Origin: JANNAV01 sp031384695
GTDB taxonomy: Bacteria > Pseudomonadota > Alphaproteobacteria > Rhodobacterales > Rhodobacteraceae
Direction of reading: 5' to 3'
Assembly: GCA_031384695.1 (NCBI GenBank)
Contig: JANNAV010000014.1
Span: forward strand, 1-8,462
DNA length: 8,462 nucleotides
Shown piece by piece: positions 1 to 5,491 of the stretch (position 1 is its first letter; every line of letters begins with the position of its first letter). Under the pieces are notes generated by a model, which ran no database searches, was not told where the DNA came from, and worked only from the letters and a program-made list of their open reading frames with translations. A program made the translations under genes and the position numbers.

Positions 1-30
1 TCACAGGTTCAAATCCTGTCCCCGCAACCA
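1..30 (+). tRNA. tRNA 3' end (partial), probably tRNA-fMet
   Basis: The window opens inside a tRNA. A five-base-pair T stem (ACAGG/CCTGT) encloses the seven-base loop TTCAAAT. It is followed by the acceptor strand CCCCGCA, discriminator A and an encoded CCA. The end CGCA-A-CCA is typical of bacterial initiator tRNA, where base 72 is an A that does not pair with C1, so tRNA-fMet is the best guess. The anticodon lies outside the window, so identity is inferred. In Rhodobacteraceae tRNA-fMet commonly ends rRNA operons, so an rRNA operon may lie just to the left. No clear terminator hairpin follows it; the next 110 bases are AT-rich compared with the rest of the window. Confidence 0.9.
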
Positions 31-139
31 AATATAACAATGATATCAGAGGCTTAAATGTTGATTGTTTTGCTTTTGTATTGATAAGCGCAAAACACGT
101 CAACGCCATGTCAACGTTTGACGAGTCCCCCCTGAAAAG

Positions 140-159
140 CGCTAGGCGATTCACACATT
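140..159 (+). repeat. Left terminal inverted repeat of the IS
   Basis: The sequence CGCTAGGCGATTCACACATT pairs with the reverse complement of 1596-1615, with mismatches only at the eighth and twelfth bases. It contains the stop codon of the transposase. Confidence 0.85.
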
Positions 160-1514
160 TCTGAGCCTCCATCCGTGGGCTAGGGATTTGAAGTATTGGA
201 GGCCGTGGCGGAAGGTGATCGGGCCGGGCGGTTTGGATTTTGGGTAGCCATCCCATCCGCCGAGCTTGGCGATGATCCACGCGGCCCAGGCAAGCGTTTC
301 CGGCGGATGAGGGTTTTTCTGGAGCGCGGTCTTGCCTTCGAGTTCGGGCAGGAGTGCGTGGAGGGTTTCGATTTCGGAAAGCGAGAAGGCGATCTTGGCA
401 TCTTGCTCGGATCGGCCATCGCGGGCCTGGACGAGTTGCATGATGGTGCAGGCGGCACGGGCGGCAATCGCGGTCAGCTTGATCAACCGCTCGGCGTTTT
501 CCAACTGGCTGTCTTCCAGTTGCAGTCCCTGCTGTTTCAGGGTGCGGAAGAATTGCTCGATATGCCAGCGCTGCCGGTACCAGCCAACCACGCGCCAGGC
601 CATCGCCGCATCCTCGACCCGATGGGTGGTCAGAAGCCGCCAAAAGATGGGCTCGGCGCCCGGCGGCGCATCCACCTCGCAGACCTCGACAAGGCCAACT
701 CTGACCGTCTCGGCCAACCCCGCCTGCCTGGCCAGATTGGCGGGGCGCTTGAGCGTGACGGGGCCAAAGCGGGTCACAAGGCTGGCGGTGCGGGCCGGAC
801 GGCCAGAGCGTGCGCGCAACGCGATCAAGGCCGTGCCCGCCAATTGCAGCGGCGCCGATGAGAGCTTACCGCCCCCTTCCTCGATCGAGCGATCCGCCAT
901 GGCGCGGGTCAGGATGTGAAAGCCCGGCTCCGGCAATCGCGCCCATTTCTCATAGATATCGCTCTCGCGATCACTGATTTCGGTCACCATTTGCGCCTGG
1001 CGCAGAATCGTCTTGGCGGCCTCTGCCGTACTCAGCCACCGCTGCGATTCCTTCTCGGACAGCGGCCGGTTCCGATGAGGAACGGTCACCCGGCCATCGC
1101 GTGTCCATATCCGGCCCGTGGCCAGGCCCAGAATGCCGCCCGTTTCGGCATCAACACCCAGCATCGCGTGCAGCAGAACACCGCGTCCCGAACCCTTGCC
1201 GATCTCGCCCAGACCGCGACTGCGCGCTCTGGTCGTCGTGAAATTGATTTCGCTGCTGTCCTGGATCGCCAGAATATGCCGGCCCGCGCAGCCTTGCGAA
1301 AGCTCCGCCCCCCAGCCATCGAGCAGCGCCTCGACCGTCACGCGCGGATTGGCCAGAAAGCGCGAAAATCCGACAATCCCACTGCGTCGGCCACCCGCCA
1401 GACGCCGCAGGCAGATGCTGGTGCGCGCCACCATTCCCGCGAGCAGCAGACCCCCCTTTTTGCCAGGCGCTCGTCTCCGAAATCGCCCAGCACACAGATT
1501 TCCGAAACAATCAC
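151..1514 (-). CDS. IS4-family transposase with an apparent frameshift near the N-terminus
   Basis: This is the DDE transposase that cuts and joins the ends of the IS. Numbered on the frame that opens at 1560, the catalytic residues are Asp101 (IQDSSEINF), Asp197 (SDRESDIY) and Glu335. Glu335 lies in YRQRWHIEQFFRTLK, an exact Y-(2)-R-(3)-E-(6)-K signature of the IS4 family. The extreme N-terminus in that frame looks unnatural. The neighbouring minus frame encodes VIVSEICVLGDFGDERLAKRG, which resembles the conserved start of Tn5-like transposases (FG...LGD.R...R). It begins with GTG at 1514, six bases after a perfect GGAGGG. The two frames join across the AAAAAGGGGGG run (plus-strand 1451-1461) and need one added base or a -1 shift. 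The gene may be a pseudogene, may use slippage, or may contain a sequence error. If only the downstream frame is used, translation could begin at an internal ATG at 1434, losing about 25 residues. A naive call would start at 1560. Confidence 0.85.
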
Positions 1515-1520
1515 CAGCCG

Positions 1521-1526
1521 CCCTCC
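1521..1526 (-). promoter_or_regulatory. Ribosome binding site that sets the transposase start at 1514
   Basis: On the minus strand GGAGGG is followed by six bases and then GTG ATT GTT. This near-ideal Shine-Dalgarno site precedes the frame holding the family-like N-terminus, and no comparable site precedes the ATGs upstream in the other frame. It supports the view that the gene starts in one frame and finishes in another. Confidence 0.6.
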
Positions 1527-1595
1527 ATTCAAGGTAGGGCAATCGAATCATGCAACACAAAACCCGTCAAGCGCACCGGGAAAACCAAACCTGAC

Positions 1596-1615
1596 AATGT
1601 GTGCATCCCCTAGCG
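1596..1615 (-). repeat. Right terminal inverted repeat of the IS
   Basis: Read on the minus strand this is CGCTAGGGGATGCACACATT, the partner of the left repeat. It lies about 80 bases upstream of the proposed transposase start, so the transposase promoter should lie between 1515 and 1615. Confidence 0.85.
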
Positions 1616-1630
1616 GGGGTGCGGGGGTGT

Positions 1631-1670
1631 GAAACCACCGCCGGTCTCCGGCTAGCAAAGCCACGGTTTC
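1631..1670. repeat. Nested inverted repeat next to the IS right end
   Basis: The outer arms GAAACC (1631-1636) and GGTTTC (1665-1670) enclose a perfect inner hairpin, GCCGG-TCT-CCGGC (1640-1652). There is no T run on either side, so a standard intrinsic terminator is not well supported. It lies 40 bases beyond the stop codon of the minus-strand gene that ends at 1710 and could still mark the end of that transcript. The 94 bases between the IS and that gene hold nothing else I recognise. Confidence 0.4.
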
Positions 1671-1709
1671 AACAGGGCGCTTACCGCTCATATAGGCGCA
1701 ATCCTCCGC

Positions 1710-2153
1710 CTAAACCCAGCTTTCGTCTCCAGCAGCGAAATCGCGCCGCATACCTTTGTTGCGAAGAATTCTGCGCCCGTCCTCAAGCGTGATCCGTATC
1801 CCACCCCTCAGAAAAACCCAGGAACCTGCATAGATGTCAACGCTTTGAACCCTACAACCCAGATAATGATCGAATTGATCGGCTCCGAAGCTCATCTCAT
1901 AGTCGGCCTTCTGGCGTTGCCCCATCTGAACGATTGAAGCGCCAAGTTGCTCCACACGGGTCATTTCTTGCGCCTTTTGCTCTGCGTGGGCTGCGATCAG
2001 CGAATCTGTCAAGCGCTGCAAATATTCTTTCTGGTTCAGTATAAAATATTTCTCAGCCAAAATGGCATCAAGTGCCGGGTCGAATTCTGAAACTTTGACC
2101 GATGCCGCCCGCACCTCGGCATCAACTTCTTTCAGCACAGCCCACTTGCGCAT
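1710..2153 (-). CDS. Hypothetical protein, possibly the C-terminal part of an interrupted gene
   Basis: The 147-residue product is not recognised. Residues 1 to about 90 look helical and charged, rich in Glu, Ala, Gln and Lys, with coiled-coil character around EYLQRLTDSLIAAHAEQ. The last 55 or so residues look like beta strands (CRVQSVDIYAGSWVFLRGG) and end in a basic tail. No signal peptide or membrane segment is visible. Base composition is clearly less GC-rich than in the operon to the right, which fits acquired DNA. The only start codon in this frame downstream of the TAA at 2286-2288 is the ATG at 2153, and it has no convincing ribosome binding site. The frame stays open for 44 codons upstream of that ATG, back to the TAA that ends the small membrane protein. 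The two may therefore be one gene split by a nonsense codon. Confidence 0.6.
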   Translation of the reverse strand: MRKWAVLKEVDAEVRAASVKVSEFDPALDAILAEKYFILNQKEYLQRLTDSLIAAHAEQKAQEMTRVEQLGASIVQMGQRQKADYEMSFGADQFDHYLGCRVQSVDIYAGSWVFLRGGIRITLEDGRRILRNKGMRRDFAAGDESWV

Positions 2154-2285
2154 ATTAACGCTTTGCTCAGATTTGGTTCCCCCAAAGGCAGGCGCTGCGG
2201 CGGTAGTGTTATTGTTCTGCGAAACAGAACCACTGATTGGCGAAGGTTGCTCATTAAATCCCGAAGCAAAGCGTGCAATCTCTGG

Positions 2286-2471
2286 TTACTTTAGTATGGC
2301 TGAAATGATCCATCCGATCGGGCCAAGGAAGAAGCCCCAAGGCGCACCGCGTTGACCGACTATGAACGCGCCAACGGTGCAACATATGATGGCTGAAATT
2401 GCGAAAACGACAAAGACTTCCATACCCATCACCAAAATACTTGCCGCTCTTTCCAAAGTAAGACTGAGCAT
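2286..2471 (-). CDS. Small hydrophobic membrane protein
   Basis: The 61-residue product is unrecognised. It has two membrane-spanning stretches: roughly residues 18-38 (VFVVFAISAIICCTVGAFIV) and 46-60 (WGFFLGPIGWIISAI). The short linker GQRGAP between them fits a tight two-helix hairpin, a pattern shared by many small bacterial membrane proteins. The ATG at 2471 lacks a clear ribosome binding site. ATGs at 2429 and 2423 are alternatives that keep both helices. A TATACT box sits about 60 bases upstream without a well-spaced -35 box. The TAA stop lies in the same frame as the hypothetical protein that follows, so this may be the membrane anchor of a longer protein of about 250 residues. Confidence 0.5.
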   Translation of the reverse strand: MLSLTLERAASILVMGMEVFVVFAISAIICCTVGAFIVGQRGAPWGFFLGPIGWIISAILK

Positions 2472-2557
2472 GTGTCGATGTCAACGCGGCAAGGCTGCTT
2501 TGGACATCAAACTTGTTTAACACCAATAGTATAACGCGCGACACCCAAAGCCCGCCC

Positions 2558-2917
2558 TCAAATCCCGATCAACACCGCGCCAATCGCCAATACCGCAGGC
2601 ACCGCCTGCACAAACAAGATGCGCCGACTGGCGGTCAAAGCACCATAAATCCCCGCCACCAGCACACAACCCAGAAAGAACAGCGCCACCTCCCGACCCT
2701 CACCACTCACCCCCAGCACCAGTGCCCAGATCAGCCCCGCCGCCAGAAACCCGTTGTAAAGCCCCTGATTGGCCGCCAACACCTTGGTCAAAGCCGCCAG
2801 TTCCGGCGGCATCCCGAAGATTTTCCGCACTCTCGGCGTTTCCCACCAGAACATCTCCATCACCAGAATGTAGACGTGCAACGCTGCAATCGCCGCCACC
2901 AGAACCGCAGCAATCAT
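2558..2917 (-). CDS. DUF1304 family integral membrane protein
   Basis: The 119-residue protein has about four hydrophobic helices: roughly residues 1-23, 51-69, 77-96 and 100-119. The segments HVYILVMEMFWW near the start and AANQGLYNGFLAAGLIW in the middle are what I remember as hallmarks of the DUF1304 family, whose function is unknown. Length is normal for the family. I chose the ATG at 2917, not the GTG at 2920, because AAGGAG lies six bases before it. It is in the same orientation as the amidohydrolase genes but separated from them by about 140 bases with hairpins and a tandem repeat. It may be transcribed separately. Confidence 0.85.
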   Translation of the reverse strand: MIAAVLVAAIAALHVYILVMEMFWWETPRVRKIFGMPPELAALTKVLAANQGLYNGFLAAGLIWALVLGVSGEGREVALFFLGCVLVAGIYGALTASRRILFVQAVPAVLAIGAVLIGI

Positions 2918-2932
2918 CACCTTCTCCTTCCT

Positions 2933-2965
2933 TGTTCCGCGTCATGTTCCGCGTCATGTTCCGCG
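2933..2965. repeat. 12-bp tandem repeat, about 2.75 copies
   Basis: The unit TGTTCCGCGTCA is repeated exactly at 2933-2944 and 2945-2956, with a partial copy at 2957-2965. It lies immediately upstream of the ribosome binding site of the DUF1304 gene, so it would be in its leader or promoter. Exact copies imply recent slippage, and copy number could vary between strains. Confidence 0.8.
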
Positions 2966-2971
2966 CCTGGA

Positions 2972-3038
2972 TCCGCGGCACGCGGACCACTCCCCGAGGG
3001 CAGGCGGGGTGGGCGGGTGGGAGCCTGTCCGAGGGGAG
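2972..3038. terminator. Two adjacent inverted repeats downstream of the first M20 gene
   Basis: A perfect small hairpin, TCCGCG-GCA-CGCGGA, occupies 2972-2986. A larger imperfect inverted repeat pairs 2990-3005 with 3023-3038, with 13 of 16 positions matching (CTCCCC/GGGGAG and CAGGC/GCCTG at its ends). Both lie just after the TAA of the amidohydrolase at 3056. Neither is followed by a T run, so a classic intrinsic terminator is not shown. They may instead protect the 3' end of the mRNA or be a repeated extragenic element. Confidence 0.35.
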
Positions 3039-3055
3039 CGGTTGCCATGCGCGCC

Positions 3056-4222
3056 TTACGCGGCAGGCATCCGCGCCTCAACCATCCCCGCATACCAGCT
3101 TGCACCAAACGGGATCACCCCGTCGTCAAAGTTATACGCCGGATGATGCACCATCGCCGTATCCCCATTGCCGACAAAGATATACGCCCCCGGCCGCTCG
3201 TTCAGCATATAGCTGAAATCCTCCGCCCCCATCAAAGGCGGCGTGTTCTCGTCCACCACACCCGAAACCGCCCGCGCCACCTCCGCCGCATAACCCGTGT
3301 TCGCCCCGGCATTCACCGTCACCGGATAGCCGCGCTGATAGTCCACCACCGCGCGCGCGCCCAATGCCTGCGCCGTCCCCCCGGCAATCTCGCACAACCT
3401 GCGCTCCGCCAGATCCTGCACCCCCGCATCCATCGTGCGCACTGTGCCCTTCAGCCGTACCACCTGCGGGATCACATTATGCGCCGTGCTGTCGGTCGAA
3501 ACCACACAGACCGACACCACAACCTGCTTCAGGGGATCAACGTTGCGGCTGGCAATGGTCTGGAGCGCCACCACGATGTGGCTTGCCACCACCACCGTGT
3601 CCACGCAGTCATGCGGCTTGGCCGCGTGCCCGCCCTTGCCCGTAACCTCAATCTCGAACGTATCCGCCGCCGCCATCATCGCCCCCGGACGGATCGCGAA
3701 ATGCCCCACCGGAATGCCCGGCATGTTGTGCATGCCGTACACCTCCTGAATGCCCCAGCGCGCCATCATCCCCTCGGCGCACATCTCGCGCCCGCCGCCG
3801 CCACCCTCCTCGGCAGGCTGAAAGATCATCACCGCCGTGCCATCGAAATTCCGCGTCTCGGCCAGATATTTCGCCGCCCCCAGCAACATCGAGGTGTGCC
3901 CGTCATGGCCGCAAGCATGCATCTTGCCCGCCACCTTTGACGCATAACCAACCCCCGTCGCCTCGTGGATCGGCAACGCATCCATATCGGCCCGCAACCC
4001 GATCACCCGGCCCGCAGTATCGGTCTTGCCCTTGATCACCACCACCACGCCGGTGCGCCCGATTCCCTCAACAACATCATCGCAGCCAAATTCCCGGCAC
4101 AACGCCGCCACCCGCGCCGCCGTCCGGTGTACATCGAACAGCAGTTCCGGATGCGCATGGAAATCCTGCCGCCAACCGGTGATCTCGGGCAGCATCTCGG
4201 CAAATCGGTTCTTTATGGGCAT
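3056..4222 (-). CDS. M20D family amidohydrolase (hippurate hydrolase / IAA-amino acid hydrolase type)
   Basis: A metal-dependent hydrolase expected to cleave the amide bond of N-acyl or N-aroyl amino acids in the cytoplasm. The 388-residue length is normal for the family. Visible family motifs are HPEL (24-27), GLRADMDALPI (75-85), MHACGHDGHT (101-110), PAEEG (136-140), HNMPG (165-169), GGHAAKPH (197-204), AEDFSY (333-338) and HHPAY (359-363). By analogy with plant IAA-amino acid hydrolases, the metal ligands should be Cys104, His106, Glu139, His165 and His360, with Glu138 as the catalytic base; all are present. The ATG at 4222 is preceded by GAGGAGA at six bases and aligns with the start of the neighbouring paralogue, so the longer reading from 4261 was not used. 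It lies 57 bases after the second M20D gene and is probably in the same operon. The true substrate cannot be read from sequence. Confidence 0.93.
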   Translation of the reverse strand: MPIKNRFAEMLPEITGWRQDFHAHPELLFDVHRTAARVAALCREFGCDDVVEGIGRTGVVVVIKGKTDTAGRVIGLRADMDALPIHEATGVGYASKVAGKMHACGHDGHTSMLLGAAKYLAETRNFDGTAVMIFQPAEEGGGGGREMCAEGMMARWGIQEVYGMHNMPGIPVGHFAIRPGAMMAAADTFEIEVTGKGGHAAKPHDCVDTVVVASHIVVALQTIASRNVDPLKQVVVSVCVVSTDSTAHNVIPQVVRLKGTVRTMDAGVQDLAERRLCEIAGGTAQALGARAVVDYQRGYPVTVNAGANTGYAAEVARAVSGVVDENTPPLMGAEDFSYMLNERPGAYIFVGNGDTAMVHHPAYNFDDGVIPFGASWYAGMVEARMPAA

Positions 4223-4279
4223 GATCGCTCTCCTCTGCCAGCAGACTTGATCAAACCCCACCCCAAAGCAAGCCCACTC

Positions 4280-5440
4280 TCATCCGGCTGCCAGCCGCGC
4301 CTCGATCATCCCCGCAAGCCAGCTTGCCCCATAAGGCAAAGCGTGGTCGTTGAACTCGTAACCCGGATGATGCAGCGCCGCCGACGCCCCGTTGCCGATG
4401 AACATATAGGCCCCCGGCCGCACGGCCAGCATGTCGCTGAAATCCTCGCCTGGCATGATCGGCGCGGTTTCGGCCTCCACCGCCGGCGATATCCCCCGTG
4501 CCACCGCCACGGCATAACCCGTCTCGGCCACCCCGTTCACCGTGGCCTGACATTCCCGCACATAGCGCACCTCAGCCACCGCCCCATGCGCCTGTGCTAT
4601 CCCCCGCACCACCTCGCCCAACCGCGCCTCGATCATGTCCTGCACGGCACCGTCCAGCGTGCGCACCGTGCCCGCCATCCTCACCACCTGCGGGATCACG
4701 AACATCCCCGCGCTGTCGGTTGCAATCGTCGCCACCGTCAGCACCGCCGCCTTTAGTGGGTCCACATTGCGCGCCACCACCGTCTGCAGCGCCACCAGCA
4801 CATGCCCCGCGACCAGCGTGGTGTCCACCGCCAGATGCGGTTGCGCCGCATGCCCGCCCCGGCCCGTCAGGGTGATCTCGAAGAAATCCACCGCCGCCAT
4901 CAACGCCCCCGCCCGGATGGCAAAGGCCCCCACCGCCAGCCCCGGCATGTTGTGCAACCCATAGACCTCGCGGATCGCCCAACGCTCCATCACCCCATCC
5001 GCCAGCATCGCCCGCGCACCGCCGCCGCCCTCTTCCGCCGACTGAAACATCAGCACCGCCGCCCCTGCAAAGGCCCGCGTCTCCGCCAGATACCACGCCG
5101 CCGCCAGCAACATCGCGGTGTGCCCGTCATGGCCACAGGCATGCATCACCCCCGGCACCCGGCTGGTATGCGGCAACCCTGTCGCCTCATGGATCGGCAG
5201 CGCGTCCATATCGGCGCGCAACCCCACCGCCGGGCCATCCTTGCGCCCCCGGATCGCCGCCACCACGCCGGTGCGCCCGATCCCCTCCACCACCTCGTCA
5301 CAGCCAAAACCGCGCAGCAACGCCGCCACCCGGCCCGCTGTCCGCTCCACCGCAAAGCCCATTTCGGGCTGCGCATGAAACTCCCGCCGCCAAGCGGCAA
5401 CCTCCGGCATCTTCCCGGCAAACCGGTGTTTCACTGGCAT
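4280..5440 (-). CDS. M20D family amidohydrolase, tandem paralogue
   Basis: This 386-residue protein is a close paralogue of the next gene downstream, with 41 of the first 60 residues identical by eye. It should perform the same kind of N-acyl amino acid hydrolysis on a related substrate. The metal site is intact: Cys102 and His104 in HACGHDGHT, Glu137 with the catalytic Glu136, His163 in HNMPG, and His358 in HHPGY. Differences near the active site include SAEEG in place of PAEEG, GEDFSDM in place of AEDFSYM, and HAQPEM in place of HAHPEL, which could shift specificity. The ATG at 5440 has GAGGGGG six bases upstream and gives an N-terminus matching the paralogue. A start at 5479 would overlap the spacer and add 13 atypical residues. 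The gap to the Hsp70-like gene upstream is 51 bases, consistent with one operon. Confidence 0.93.
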   Translation of the reverse strand: MPVKHRFAGKMPEVAAWRREFHAQPEMGFAVERTAGRVAALLRGFGCDEVVEGIGRTGVVAAIRGRKDGPAVGLRADMDALPIHEATGLPHTSRVPGVMHACGHDGHTAMLLAAAWYLAETRAFAGAAVLMFQSAEEGGGGARAMLADGVMERWAIREVYGLHNMPGLAVGAFAIRAGALMAAVDFFEITLTGRGGHAAQPHLAVDTTLVAGHVLVALQTVVARNVDPLKAAVLTVATIATDSAGMFVIPQVVRMAGTVRTLDGAVQDMIEARLGEVVRGIAQAHGAVAEVRYVRECQATVNGVAETGYAVAVARGISPAVEAETAPIMPGEDFSDMLAVRPGAYMFIGNGASAALHHPGYEFNDHALPYGASWLAGMIEARLAAG

Positions 5441-5491
5441 CCCGCACCCCCTCAAACCAGCCTGCGCCAATCTGCCCACCGCGTCAAACCC

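Larger units (their letters stand above)
140..1615 (-). mobile_element. IS4-family (IS50/Tn5-like) insertion sequence
   Basis: A single transposase gene fills the element and is bounded by terminal inverted repeats at 140-159 and 1596-1615, which match at 18 of 20 positions. This gives a length of about 1.48 kb, normal for IS4-family elements. The transposase stop codon (151-153) lies inside the left repeat. I could not find the 9-12 bp target duplication expected for the family: the flanks are CCTGAAAAG on the left and GGGGGTGCG on the right. The exact outer boundary may be one or two bases further in (a CTAGG end), which does not produce a duplication either. The missing duplication suggests an old insertion, a deletion next to the element, or recombination between copies. 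Confidence 0.88.

Noticed and set aside
31..139. Possible intrinsic terminator after the tRNA
   Set aside because: There are T-rich stretches around 61-82 but no stable hairpin directly before them.
1616..1709. CRISPR-like or attachment-site repeat beside the IS
   Set aside because: Only one nested hairpin occurs, with no second copy of the sequence and no match to the tRNA 3' end in the window.
2286..2544. Alternative minus frame starting at 2544 over the small membrane protein
   Set aside because: Its sequence past the first 25 residues is Cys/His/Arg-rich without structure, whereas the competing frame has two clear membrane helices.
2490..2545. Sigma-70 promoter for the small membrane protein
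   Set aside because: A TATACT box is present, but the only TTG-like -35 candidate is about 9 bases away, too close for a normal promoter.
2700..2990. Minus-strand frame with an MTRN repeat overlapping DUF1304
   Set aside because: It results from the 12-bp tandem repeat and continues as a low-complexity Gly-rich shadow of the DUF1304 gene.
2513..3940. Long plus-strand open frame opposite the DUF1304 and amidohydrolase genes
   Set aside because: It is rich in Arg, His and Pro with no domain-like sequence, and it lies antisense to genes with clear motifs. Such open frames are common opposite high-GC genes.
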